64,000 bases of DNA from Aegilops tauschii subsp. strangulata. Its lineage: Eukaryota > Streptophyta > Magnoliopsida > Poales > Poaceae. The first letter of the stretch is position 1. Each line of letters begins with the position of its first letter. Below the pieces are notes generated by a model. That model was not told the origin of the DNA. It searched no databases and saw only the letters and a program-made list of their open reading frames with translations. A program made the position numbers and the translations under genes. The stretch spans positions 119,938,318 through 120,002,317 of the forward strand of contig NC_053041.3 in assembly GCF_002575655.3 (NCBI RefSeq), read 5' to 3'. Positions 32,846 to 43,431 of the stretch are shown piece after piece.

Positions 32846-33110
32846 GGCATGGTACCATCATAATAGTTGCGGGAGAAAGTCTTCACTTTTTCTTCGCTTG
32901 TGTCATTTGCTTATTGCGCCGTAACCATGGATAATCTTCATCGTTTATCAGGATGCTTGGGTCAGCCTTGACTTTGAAGGGAGGAATTTCATGAAACTTT
33001 TCATAATCTTCAGACATGTCTGTCTTGCCCTCCACTCCGACAATGTCCCTTTTTCCTGAAAGAACTATGTGGTGCTTTGGCTCATCGTATGATGTATTCG
33101 CTTCCTTATC
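32846..33110. other. 3' end region of the CACTA transposase gene
   Basis: Minus-strand DNA just past the last recognisable transposase frame. It may hold the final codons and 3' UTR; no domain seen. Confidence 0.35.
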
Positions 33111-36100
33111 TTATCTTTTTCTCGGTCTGGTAGACATGTCCTTCACATAGATAACCTGTGCCACATCATTGGCTAGGACGAACGGTTCGTTAGTGTACCC
33201 AAGATTGTTCAGATCCACTGTTGTCATTCCGTACTGTGGGTCTACCTGTACCCCGCCTCCTGACAGATTGACCCATTTGCACTTAAACAAAGGGACCTTA
33301 AAATCATGTCCGTAGTCAAGTTCCCATATGTCCATTATGTAACCATAATATGTGTCCTTTCCCCTCTCGGTTGCTGCATCAAAGCGGACACCGCTGTTTT
33401 GGTTGGTGCTCTTTTGATCTTGGGCGATCGTGTAAAATGTATTCCCAATTATCTCGTATCCTTTGTAAGTCAATACAGTCGAAGATGGTCCCCTGGACAA
33501 CGAGTACAACTCATCACAAACAGTGGTGTCACCTCTGAGACGTGTTTCCAACCAACTGCTGAAAGTCCTGATGTGTTCACATGTAATCCAGTCGTCACAC
33601 TGCTCCGGGTGTTTGGAGCGCAGACTGTTCTTGTGTTCATCGACATACGGGGTCACCAAGGTAGAGTTCTGTAGAACTGTGTAGTGTGCTTGAGACCAAG
33701 AATATCCGTCCCTGCATATTATTGAGTCCCCTCCAAGCATGCTTTTTCCAGTCAGTCTCCCCTCATACCACGATAGGGAGACCTATCTCCTTAAGGCCAG
33801 GAATGAAGTCAACACAAAACCCAATGACATCCTCTGTTTGATGGCCCATGGAGATGCTTCCTTCTGGCCTAGCGCGGTTACGGACATATTTCTTTAGGAC
33901 TCCCATGAACCTCTCAAAGGGGAACATATTGTGTAGAAATACGGGCCCAGAATGACAATCTCGTCGACTAGATGAACTAGGACGTGCGTCATGATATTGA
34001 AGAAGGATGGTGGGAACACCAGCTCGAAACTGACAAGACATTGCGCCACATCACTCCTTAGCCTTGGTATGATTTCTGGATCGATCACCTTCTGAGAGAT
34101 TGCATTAAGGAATGCACATAGCTTCACAATGGCTAATCGGACGTTTTCCGGTAGAAGCCCCCTCAATGCAACCGGAAGCAGTTGCGTCATAATCACGTGG
34201 CAGTCATGAGACTTTAGGTTCTGGAACTTTTTCTCTGGCATATTTATTATTCCCTTTATATTCGACGAGAAGCCAGTCGGGACCTTCATACTGAGCAGGC
34301 ATTCAAAGAAGATTTCTTTCTCTTCTTTCGTAAGAGCGTAGCTGGCAGGACCTTCATACTACTTCGGAGGCATGCCGTCTTTTTCGTGCAAACGTTGCAG
34401 GTCCTCCCGTGCCTCAGGTGTATCTTTTGTCTTCCCATACACGCCCAAGAAGCCTAGCAGGTTCACGCAAAGGTTCTTCGTCACGTGCATCACGTCGATT
34501 GAAGAGCGGACCTCTAGCTCTTTCCAGTAGGGTAGGTCCCAAAATATAGATTTCTTCTTCCACATGGGTGCGTGTCCCTCAGCGTCATTCGGAACAGCTA
34601 GTCCACCGGGACCCTTTCCAAAGATTACGTGTAAATCATTGACCATAGCAAGTACGTGATCACCGGTACGCATGGCAGGCTTCTTCCGGTGATCTGCCTC
34701 GCCTTTGAAATGCTTGCCTTTCTTTCGACATTGATGGTTGGTCGGAAGAAATCGACGATGGCCCAGGTACACATTCTTCCTGCATTTGTCCAGGTATATA
34801 CTTTCAGTGTCATCTAAACAGTGCGTGCATGCGTGGTATCCCTTGTTTGTCTCTCCTGAAAGATTACTGAGAGCGGGCCAATCGTTGACGGTTACAAACA
34901 GCAACGCGTGCAGGTTAAATTCCTCCTGTTTGTGCTCATCCCACGTACGTACACCGTTTCCATTCCACAGCTATAAATTTCTTCAACTAATGGCCTTAGG
35001 TACACATCAATGTCGTTGCCGGGTTGCTTAGGGCCTTGGATGAGAACTGGCATCATAATGAACTTCCGCTTCATGCACATCCAAGGAGGAAGGTTATACA
35101 TACATAGAGTCACGGGCCAGGTGCTGTGATTGCTGCTCTGCTCCCCGAAAGGATTAATGCCATCCGTGCTTAAACCAAACCATACGTTCCTTGGGTCAGC
35201 TGCAAACTCAGCCCAGTACTTTCTCTCGATTTTTCTCCACTACGACCCGTCAGCGGGTGCTCTCAACTTCCCGTCTTTCTTACGGTCCTCACTGTGCCAT
35301 CGCATCAACTTGGCATGCTCTTCGTTTCTGAACAGACGTTTCAACCGTGGTATTATAGGAGCATACCACATCACCTTCGCAGGAACCCTCTTCCTGGGGG
35401 GCTCGCCGTCAACATCACCAGGGTCATCTCGTCTGATCTTATACCGCAATGCACCGCATACCGGGCATGCGTTCAGATCCTTGTACGCACCGCGGTAGAG
35501 GATGCAGTCATTAGGGCATGCATGTATTTTCTGCACCTCCAATCCTAGAGGGCATACGACCTTCTTTGCTGCGTATGTCCTGTCGGGCAATTCGTTATCC
35601 TTTGGAAGCTTCTTCTTCAATATTTTCAATAGCTTCTCAAATCCTTTGTCAGGCACAGCATTCTCTGCCTTCCACTGCAGCAATTCCAGTATGGTACCGA
35701 GCTTTGTGTTTCCATCTTCGCAATTGGGGTACAACCCTTTTTTGTGATCCTCTAACATGCGATCGAACTTCAGCTTCTCCTTTTGAATTTCGCATTGCGT
35801 CCTTGCATCGACAATGACCCGGCGGAGATCATCATCATCGGGCACTGGTTCCTCTTGATCTTCAGCAGCTTCCCCCCTTGCAGCATCATTGGGCCCATCG
35901 TCTGGTTCCTCTTGATCTTCAGCAGCTTCCCCCGTTGCAGCATCACCGTATTCAGGGGGCACATAGTTGTCATCGTCCTCTTCTTCTTCGTCGTCTTCCA
36001 TCATAACCCCTATTTCTCCGTGCCTCGTCCAAACATTATAGTGTGGCATGAAACCCTTGTAAAGCAGGTGGGTGTGAAGGATTTTCCGGTCAGAGTAAGA

Positions 36101-36238
36101 CTTCGTATTCCCACATGTAGGGCATGGACAACACATAAAACCATTCTGCTTGTTTGCCTCAGCCACTTCGAGAAAATCATGCACGCCCGTAATGTACTCG
36201 GAGGTGTGTCTGTCACCGTACATCCATTGCCGGTTCAT
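33111..36238 (-). pseudogene. TNP2-like CACTA transposase, broken
   Basis: Order on the minus strand: transposase-associated N-terminal domain (MNRQWMYGDRHTSEYITGVH, then CPCPTCGN, 36238 on); an acidic linker; CPNDC...CPVCG zinc pattern; TNP2 core (34904-34359, with MVNDLHVIFGKGPGG and IDVMHVTKN); DUF4218-like helices (34289-33894); DUF4216-like C-terminus (33740-33111). It should cut at the CACTA ends. Breaks: TAG at 35242-35240 where the second copy (63693 region) has CAG; a frameshift near 34975; TAG at 34361-34359 after GMPPK; frameshifts near 33950 and 33770. The N-terminal 332 codons are clean. The start follows an AG (GCACGCAG/ATG), so a spliced leader is likely. Non-functional as read. 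Confidence 0.85.
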
Positions 36239-36422
36239 CTGCGTGCATTATATATAATTAAGTGTGTCGAAAACCATTACAGAACATCATGAATAGATAA
36301 TTAAGTGACCAAATTAATAGAAGTTCATCATCACATTAAAACAAAAGTACATACATAGTTCTCATCTAACAACGTATATATAGCTCTCCAGAGCATCTAA
36401 TTAATTAAACCATACATTGAAA
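36239..36422. other. Short intergenic or intronic gap
   Basis: 184 bp between the small ORF and the transposase ATG. The same gap exists in the second copy (62593-62776). Confidence 0.5.
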
Positions 36423-36871
36423 CTATGTAAAACATTTCAATGCAAAAACAAATGCGATCATAATCGCAACCAAGGTAACAATTGATCCAACGGCATAATG
36501 ATACCAAGCCTCGGTATGAATGGCATATTTTCTAATCTTTCTAATCTTCAAGCGCATTGCATCCATCTTGATCTTGTGATCATCGACGACATCCGCAACA
36601 TGCAACTCCAATATCATCTTCTCCTCCTCAATTTTTTTTATTTTTCCTTCAACTAATTGTTTGCTTCTTCAACTAAATTTAACCTCTCGACAATAGGGTC
36701 GGTTGGAATTTCCGGTTCAACCACCTCCTAGATAAATAAAATCTATGTCAAGTTGGTCGGCATATTTGTCATAAACAATAAATGAACCAAATAGTTATAA
36801 AAAGATAATATATATACCACATCCGAATCATAGACAGGACGAGGGCCGACGGGGGCGGATACCAAAACCAT
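36423..36871 (-). pseudogene. Small CACTA ORF: helical region plus C-terminal membrane segment
   Basis: Exon 1 starts at ATG 36871 and splices (GATGTG/GTATAT to CTAG/GAG) to a second exon. A TAG near 36659 and a one-base loss in the following A-run break the frame. The last 64 codons (36617-36423) stay open: charged helix, then a hydrophobic stretch (GSIVTLVAIMIAFVFALKCF) that looks like a membrane anchor at the very C-terminus. The second CACTA copy has the same lesions and an identical 64-residue end, with one silent change in 195 bp. No known family is recognised. It sits between the promoter array and the transposase. A tail-anchored protein is plausible. Confidence 0.55.
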
Positions 36872-37244
36872 CGCACTATGTAATAAGAAGGAATAATAAA
36901 AGGAACAAAATTAGACAAGTATCTATCTAAAGTAAGAATTTTTTTTCTTTCGGAAAGAAGATAAGAACAAGAGGCTCACCATAGTGGTGCTGGCGACGAG
37001 ATCGGCGCGGGCGATCGACGGCGGTGAAGACGGGGACGGGACGTGACGGACCACTAAACCTAGACAAATCTCGGGGAAAATGGAGCTCGGAGGTCGAGTT
37101 TCGAGAGGAGAAAGATTAACTAGTGTGGCTCAGACATTTCATCGAACACCTCATGTGCATAGGAGGTGAGCTAGAGCACCCAAATGCCCTCCCCTCGCCG
37201 GCCAGAAAAAACAGAGCACTGTGGAGTGTTCTGCTGTGGCGATG
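36872..37244 (-). other. Leader of the CACTA transposase transcript
   Basis: Noncoding leader with a likely intron: on the minus strand the exon ends CCACTATG/GTGAGCC (about 36981) and resumes after a TACATAG acceptor near 36876. The matching copy is 61790-62142. Confidence 0.5.
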
Positions 37245-37385
37245 GGGTATATATAGGCAACTCATTGGTCCCGGTTCGTGGCACCAACCGGGACTAAAGG
37301 CCTTTGGTCCCAGTTGGTGACACGAACCGGGACCAATGCCCCCCTTTAGTCCCGGTTGGTGGCACCAACCGGGACCAAAAGCCTT
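37245..37385 (-). promoter_or_regulatory. CACTA transposase promoter: TATA box plus palindrome array
   Basis: Minus strand. A TATA box (CCTATATATACCCC, 37243-37256) follows directly after three CCCGGTT/AACCGGG palindromes (37268-37378). The second copy has the same layout at 61650-61770. Protein binding to the array would influence transcription; this is inferred from the analogous En/Spm arrangement. Confidence 0.65.
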
Positions 37386-37389
37386 GTGC

Positions 37390-38145
37390 TGCCCCGCGTC
37401 AAAAGTTTAGTCCCAGCTCGCTAGTTGAGAGAGCTCGAGAGTGGTTTATAAGCGCTGTTGCGCCCACCCTCTCGAGCTCCTCTCAACTGCATGCTTTCGG
37501 ACCTAACCGTTCTCTTTAACTGTGGGGCCTACTGGGCCTTCTGCGGCCTGAATCCTGGCCAATGGATGGGTTTCAAGTCGTATTCAGGCTGTGGTGGCCC
37601 AGTAGGTGGCATAATTTTTTTTCTCTGTTTTTTATTTTCTCTTTTGCTTTATTTATTTTGTTTTGTTTCTACTTACAACAAAAAACTTATTTATTTTATT
37701 CCATTTTGTTCTAATTACCTATGTATTTTACTTTATTTATTTTACTGCTGCTATTTTTATTTATTTTACTGCTGCTATTTTTATTTATTTTACTGCTGCT
37801 ATTTTTATTTAATTTATTAAGGTTTATTTATTTTAGTTACTATAGTTTATTTTATTTTATTTTATTAAGGTTTATTTATTTTTATTTATTTTATTAAGAT
37901 TTATTTATTTTATTTACTATAAAAAATGAACATAGATGCGCCTATAGAGAAAATTCAACCTAAATTCATAATAAATTTCTATGAAATTCAAAGAAATTTA
38001 CTGTGAATTTAGGTCAAATTCCCTGTATAAGGGCATCTATTTTCACTTTGAGAGGAGCTCAACAAGGCAGAGAGGGATGGGCTTATAAACAGGTGTGAGC
38101 GCCCTTCGGTTGGCGAGGTGGGGACTAAACTCTGACCGCTACTAG
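37390..38145. other. CACTA 5' noncoding region with 24-bp repeats
   Basis: Includes three copies of a 24-bp unit TACTGCTGCTATTTTTATTT (37743, 37767, 37791), T-rich simple sequence to 37920, and an imperfect inverted repeat (CCTAAATTCA...TGAATTTAGG, 37970-38015). Confidence 0.6.
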
Positions 38146-38149
38146 GACC

Positions 38150-38446
38150 AACCCTTTAGTCCCGGTTTGTGGTATGAACCGGGACTAAAGGGTGAGCCTC
38201 TGGTCCCGGTTCAAGCCACCAACCGGGACCAATGGTGGTGGGCCAGGAGCGAGGCCCATTGGTCCCGGTTTTTCCCACCAACCGGGACCAACGGGGCCGG
38301 ACGAACCGGGACCAATGCCCCGACGAGGCCCGGCAGGCCCCTGGCCGCACGAACCGGGACCAATGCTCACATTAGTCCCGGTTCGTGACTGAACCGGGAC
38401 TAATGTGAATATTGCCATGTGACCAAAGTCCAGTTTTCTACTAGTG
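38150..38446. repeat. CACTA right terminus and subterminal palindrome array
   Basis: At least five palindromic pairs of CCCGGTT and AACCGGG with 4-20 bp spacers, ending in TTTTCTACTAGTG. Near-identical, in inverse orientation, to 60663-60920. Confidence 0.85.
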
Positions 38447-38572
38447 CGAGTATCTGTGCATGATGGAGACCTCAATTTCAAAGATACGCAGACATACACT
38501 ACCTCTACTGCTAGCTGGTATAGTGGTACATTTCCTATGTATTATAACCTAACAGCCTAATTAATCTAGCAT

Positions 38573-39757
38573 TTTTAAGAAGATTACCCCTGGCCTTTGC
38601 ATTTGAACTATGCATGCGATTATTTTATTAATTATTCAATAAGACCTTACAAAGTAGTACATCAGGTAGTCTGAAGCCACCATCTTAGTAACAACTATCG
38701 CTACTCCTATCCACTTGATGAAGGGGTGCCGATAGTCCGAGCCTAATACCAAACAGACATCGCACCAAGCCTAACATCTAAAGCCGGAGACCCCAACCGA
38801 GCCACATACTGGGTTTGGGGAACAAACCGGTCGGACGCACTCTCATGTGTCGTCGCCACCGTCTTCCACCAATCCATCTTCAGAGCAGAAAATAATGCAC
38901 CGAACTTACCAGGCCTCTCTGCAATCGACGCCACCATGATGCCAGACGGCGTCCTCCTCCTACGCGAGGCCATCTCCACGCATCGGACGCTCAGTCTCCA
39001 CTGCGCCACGCCGCCGAGATCCGCCGCCATCAATGAGTAAGATGAAGCACCACTCCACCCAAAAAAACTGTCCACTGGTCCCTCGAGCCCGTGTCCACCT
39101 CCAAGAATGACGCCCTCAAGGGGGAAACAATGCCCGCCATCGTCATCCGATCTATCGATGTAGGGTTCCCCCGGAGGTAGCAGATAGAGGTCTGGAGCTT
39201 TTTCCACGACGATGCCTTCCAGAAGGTAACGACACAATAGAGCGCCCCCATCGCCAGCTTTGGCAACAAGCCGAGAACGAGGTTTTCACCTAGATCCACT
39301 CGACGAACCTCCATCTCGCATCGTGCGCATGGACCACCACCAAACTCCGTCGCCGCGTAGTGAGCAATCCATTCTGGACAGATCTGATCTGATCGGAGGG
39401 CCGACCACGCTCACAGCCGACCAGACCACCAAAGTCCTCACGCCGTCGCCGATCCAAGGTGCAACAGCGCCGCCGCTAGGGCCACCGTCGCGGAGGCTCG
39501 GATCCGGGGGCGCACTTCCGCTCGCCCGGGTGCCCCGCGCCACCCTCGCTCGTGAGAAGGAGAGACTCCTCCGCCACTGCTGTCAGCCGCTCAGGCTTAG
39601 CCCGGCGGCTTCCTCCAGCGGCGGCGGAGGGGAGGGATGGGAGGGGGAGTGACCGGCGGCTAAGATTGGGGCCCCTTGGCCGCCCGCACGGGGAGGTGGG
39701 GAGGGGGGCCAAGAAGGGGAGAGGAAGGAAGGAAGCAGCGGGCGGCAACGCTGCTCA
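38573..39757 (-). mobile_element. Noncoding retroposon-like insert (~1.2 kb)
   Basis: The 10-mer AATCTAGCAT occurs immediately left (38563-38572) and right (39758-39767). On the minus strand the insert begins GC-rich (CGCCCGCTGC at 39740) and ends in a short A-tail (CTTAAAA), preceded by AATAATTAATAAAATAATCG, a polyadenylation-like 3' end. Variable-length TSD plus A-tail suggests LINE-driven retroposition. ORFs (164 and 94 codons, minus strand) overlap and show no domain. It could derive from an expressed noncoding or highly decayed RNA. Confidence 0.6.
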
Positions 39758-39869
39758 AATCTAGCATGCAAGCTGATAGATTAATTTACTAATTAGGTTG
39801 TTCTTTGAAAAAACAAATAAACATCGCTCATAATTGAATTCTTAGTTGCCTGACCAATCTGTTGATTGT

Positions 39870-40025
39870 TGTTGAGTATGTATTTTGTATTGCACGTGTA
39901 TTGGAGTTGTGGCCCACCTCCTAGTTTTGTATAGTTGAGGTAGAGGCCTTCCCTTGTATTATATATACGTGCACCAGCACCCCATCAATACAACGTCTAT
40001 TGTATTGCAAACTTTTCCGTCTACA
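39870..40025 (+). repeat. copia 5' LTR
   Basis: TGTTGAGTATG...CTACA. It contains a TATA-like TATTATATATACG near 39957. The end ACA is intact here but ATA in the 3' LTR. Confidence 0.95.
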
Positions 40026-40033
40026 TGGTATCA

Positions 40034-40520
40034 TCTTGAAGGTCCTGACCAAGGGCAAGCCGCCACCGCCGCGCCTCCTTGCGCGCGCCGCCGCCGCCGC
40101 GCGCCGCCTCCCCGCGCTCTCCGCCCCCGCCACCGCTTCCCACCGCCACCGCCGCCGCCGCTGCCGCGCGCGTCGCAGCCACCGCCGCGCCTCCCCGCGC
40201 GCGTCGCCGCCGCCGCCGCTTCCCACCGCCACTGCCACCGTCGCGCCGTGCCTCCCCGCACGCGCCGCCTCCGCCGCCGCGCCGCGCCTCCTCGCGCGCG
40301 CCGCCGCCGCCGCCCCGTGCCGCCGCGCCGCTTCTGCTCCCACCCATTGCGCCGACTTGCTGTCACCGCCGCCGCCCCTCTGTGGTTATAGCCCGCCCGT
40401 CCTGGCGCCCCCCTACGGGGGCCTTCCGCCGCCGCCGGTACCTGTGCCATGGGACCCCACCCTCCTCGCCGCCCAGCACTACGCGCCATCGCCGAGTAGC
40501 TCTGTCGGTGGAGGCGACTC
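40034..40520 (+). other. GC-rich low-complexity segment in place of gag
   Basis: Repeats of CGCGCGCCGCCGCCG give long ORFs in all frames (up to 355 codons), full of Arg/Ala/Pro. No capsid domain or CCHC knuckle is seen, so gag was lost or replaced. Confidence 0.6.
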
Positions 40521-40961
40521 GTACATGAACTCAGGTGCTACTACGCACATGGCAGCTCATCCCGGTAACCTAACCTCCTCCACTCCCGTTCACACACCCA
40601 CTCGTATCACTGTCGGCAATGGCTCCTCCTTACCTATTACTCATAGCGTTAGCACTAGCTTTCCCTCCACTTCCACACCCATCACTATGTCTAACGTTCT
40701 TGTTTCACCTGATTTAGTCACGAACCTAGTTTTTGTTCGTCGTCTTACTCGTGAGAACCCACTTACTGTTGAATTTGACGGTGTTGGCTTTTCTATGAAA
40801 GACGCCCGTACCCGTATGGTCCTTCACCGATGTAACAGTCCTGATGAGCTCTACCCCATGCACGCCGGCGCCTCCACCCCCACACCCGTCGCCCTTGCCG
40901 CCGGCGTTGACCTTTGGCACGCTCGCTTAGGTCACCCCAACCACACCGTCTTACGTCAAAT
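40521..40961 (+). pseudogene. copia protease and GAG-pre-integrase region
   Basis: The frame reads SYMNSGATTHMA, which corresponds to the aspartic protease active site where D(S/T)GA is expected; here Asp has become Asn, so the protease is dead. The pre-integrase region follows (VDLWHARLGHPNHTVLRQI), including the zinc-binding His (LGHPNH). The frame is then cut by the CACTA insertion at 40962. Confidence 0.8.
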
Positions 40962-41830
40962 CACTAGTAGAAAACAGGGCTTTTGTTCGGGCCAGATAAG
41001 CCCATTAGTCCCGGTTCAGCCACGAACCGGGACTAATGTGAACCTTGGTCCCGGTTCGTGCGGCTAAAGGCATTAGTCTCGGTTCAACTGAGACCTTTAG
41101 TCCCAATTAGAGACACGAACCGGGACTAAAGGGTGGGATGCCCTTTAGTCCCGGTTCGTATCTCAAACCGGGACTAAAGATTAGACCTTTAGTCCCGGTT
41201 TGAGACACGAACCAGGACTAAAGGGTGCAATGCCCTTTAGTCCCGGTTTGTGTCCCGGTTTGAGACACGAACCGGGACTAAAGGGTGCAACCATTTTCAA
41301 ACTCTACAACCCCCCCCCCCCCCCGTGTATCGCCTTTTCAGTTTTGTAAAAAGCAAAAGAAAATGATAAAAACTTGAAAAATTAAAATCCTTCCAGATGT
41401 AGTTATGTTACTACATCTACTGGTTAGGAAAATTTAAAAACTTAAGTTTGGACATGTTTTGCAAAAAGTGTAGGGAAAATGTAAAACGGCTATAACTTTT
41501 GCATACGATGTCAGAAAAAACATATAATATATCAAAATGTTCAGCACGAAAATCCGCATCCGATTTTGACAGCCTACGACCTGTTTGCAAATTTTAGTTT
41601 TTTTGAATTTTGGTCAAATCTGGTCAAACTGTGGTCAAACAATGGTCAAACTACTTATTCAAGAAATATTAGTGTTACTAAATAATTATTGTTTTTTAGA
41701 ACAATAGTTTCAAACTCAAACAGTGAAATGTGTGACTTCATGCTCAAGCTAAACTCCTGAGGGTTAATAGGATTGACATCTTACTATTGTCAGGAAAACA
41801 ACAAGTGCAGACTTGGAAACGAGGGAGAAT

Positions 41831-41893
41831 AGAACCCGGAAGTTAAGCGTGCTCAGGCTGGGGTAGTGAGAGGATGGGTGACTGTCCGGGAAG
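41831..41893 (+). pseudogene. 5S rRNA-derived segment inside the small CACTA element
   Basis: AGAACCCGGAAGTTAAGCGTGCTC, then GGTAGTGAGAGGATGGGTGAC and CCGGGAAGT, follow the order and spacing of plant 5S rRNA from about position 40 to 105. That stretch includes the internal A box (GAAGTTAAGCGTGCT) and C box (GGATGGGTGAC). The 5' part and the 3' end of 5S are absent, so it is not a functional rRNA gene. It could still bind TFIIIA/TFIIIC. The comparison is from memory of the plant 5S sequence. Confidence 0.75.
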
Positions 41894-41985
41894 TTAAATG
41901 ATTTGGAATGATGAGGGGTGATTAGAGATTAGAGGTTAAATTGAGCAGTGATGAGGGTTGATTAGAGATTAGAGGTTAAAATAAT
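41894..41985. repeat. Short tandem duplication beside the 5S-like segment
   Basis: GATGAGGGKTGATTAGAGATTAGAGGTTAAA occurs twice in a row (about 41909 and 41951). Confidence 0.85.
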
Positions 41986-42239
41986 TCAGAAATTTGAAAA
42001 TCGGGAAAAAATTTCAAAAAAATCACAAAATTTCCTTTAGTACCAATTGGTAACCGGGACTAAAGGTGGACCTCCAGGCAGCAGCCACGTGGAGGGCCTT
42101 TAGTCCCGGTTCGTATAAGAACCGGGACTAAAGGGGGGCTAAAGAGGGGCCTTTAGTACCGATCCTTTAGTCCCGTTTCCAGAGCCGGGACTAAAGGCCC
42201 TCTAGAACCGGGACAAAAGGCCTTTTTCTACTAGCGAAT

Positions 42240-43431
42240 TCTTAGGAGTTTCTCTTTCTCATGTGATAAGCTCGACGAGCACTCTTGTGAGGGTTGTCGC
42301 TTAGGCAAGCACATTCGTCTTCCCTTTAGTGCGTCTTCTTCAGTTTCCACTTTTCCATTTCAGTTACTTCGTAGTGATGTTTGGACATCTCCCGTTGCGA
42401 GTAACACGGGCTATCTTTAGTACTTGATGATTTTAGATGATTACTCTCATTATGTGTGGACTTTTCCCCTTCGTCGTAAATCCGATGCTTTAGCCACACT
42501 CACCGTCTTTTACTCCTATGTCACCACCTAGTTCGGTCGCCCCGTACTCGCACTCCAAACTGATAACGGAAAAGAGTTTGACAACATCACCCTTCGCACA
42601 CTTCTCGCCTCTCATGGCACCACCTTCCGTCTGACTTGCCCCTACACTTCCTAGCAGAACGGCCGCGCCGAGCGCATTCTCCGCACTCTTAATGACTGCG
42701 TTCGCATGTTACTCTTTCACTCTAACGTGCCCGCTCGGTTTTGGCCCGATGCCCTTGCTACCGCCACTCTCTTAGTTAACATTCGTCCGTGTCACCCTCG
42801 GTGGAACTACGCCCCTCACCACCTTCTCTTCGGCACACCATCGTCCTATGATGGTCTCCGCATCTTCGGGTGTCTCTGTTATCCTAGCACCGTGTCCACC
42901 ACACCACACAAGCTCGCACCAGGATCCATCCCATGCGTCTTCCTTGGCTACCCTCCTAACACCAAAGGTTACCGGTGCTATGATCCTGTCACTCATCATG
43001 TGTACACCTCGAGGCACCTGTACTTTGTCGAGACGGTGTTCCCTTTTTTTCAGGTTCCTCCAGCTTCGGCCCCTTCGGCGCCGGCCCCCGCGGCCCCTTC
43101 ATGGAGCGATGCGCGGCGGCAGCCCCCGGCGGCCCCCCCGGCACGTCGCCTTCTGCCGCCACCACCTGGCTTCGTGACTCCCTCCCCCGAGGTCGAGTCC
43201 GAGCGGGCCCCCGGGTCCCCGTCTCCCTCATACGAGGTTGAGCCCGGCACCCCGCCCGCCACCCCTACGACGGGCTCGACGTCACCCTCGGCTTTCGCCT
43301 CTTCCGCCACCGGATCGGCCGCCGCGGCCCCCGCTGCCGCCGCCGCCCCCTCCGCCGCACCGGGTGCCCCCGCCGCCTTGGCCCTGCCGCCGCGGCACCC
43401 GCCTGCCCTGCTGCCCCGTCACTTGGCATGA
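42240..43431 (+). pseudogene. copia integrase
   Basis: Zinc-binding Cys pair remnants and CKLGKH-like region near 42290; catalytic core ILDDYSHYVWTFPL (first Asp, 42425-42470) and LQTDNGKEFDN (second Asp, 42555-42590); SQQNG...AERILRTL has the catalytic Glu. Stops: 42418-42420, 42529-42531 (expected Gln of TQFGR) and 42652-42654 (Gln of TSQQNG). The C-terminal part (42706-43431) is open, with GYRCYDP and a Pro/Ala-rich tail. Non-functional. Confidence 0.85.

Larger units (their letters stand above)
24815..38446 (-). mobile_element. Complete CACTA transposon, 13.6 kb (Caspar-like)
   Basis: The left end is CACTAGTAGGAAAAGGGC at 24815; the right end is ...TTTTCTACTAGTG at 38446. CGA flanks both sides (24812-24814 and 38447-38449), the 3-bp duplication expected of CACTA elements. 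On the minus strand it holds a small ORF (36871-36423), a TNP2-like transposase (36238-33111, broken) and a second multi-exon gene with a Ulp1-like protease end (29348-25434). Both ends carry arrays of CCCGGTT...AACCGGG palindromes. The family name is from memory; superfamily and borders are solid. Confidence 0.92.
40962..42236. mobile_element. Non-autonomous CACTA element, 1275 bp, nested in copia integrase
   Basis: Left end CACTAGTAGAAAACAGGGC at 40962; right end GGCCTTTTTCTACTAGCG at 42236, so the expected final GTG has become GCG. AAT flanks both sides (40959-40961, 42237-42239). Both ends have TAGTCCCGGTTCG...CGAACCGGGACTAAAG palindromes, as in the 13.6-kb element. There is no ORF, and the middle contains a 5S-rRNA-like segment. 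It must be mobilised in trans by a relative. Confidence 0.9.

Noticed and set aside
40034..40520. Long Arg/Ala/Pro ORFs taken as gag
   Set aside because: No capsid or zinc-knuckle pattern; GC-rich low-complexity DNA open in all frames.
41831..41893. Functional 5S rRNA gene
   Set aside because: Only the central part is present; the 5' end and 3' T-run terminator are absent and it lies inside a transposon.
42418..42420. Counting this integrase stop as CAG to TAG
   Set aside because: The family residue here may be Tyr rather than Gln, so the original codon is uncertain; left out of the CHG argument.
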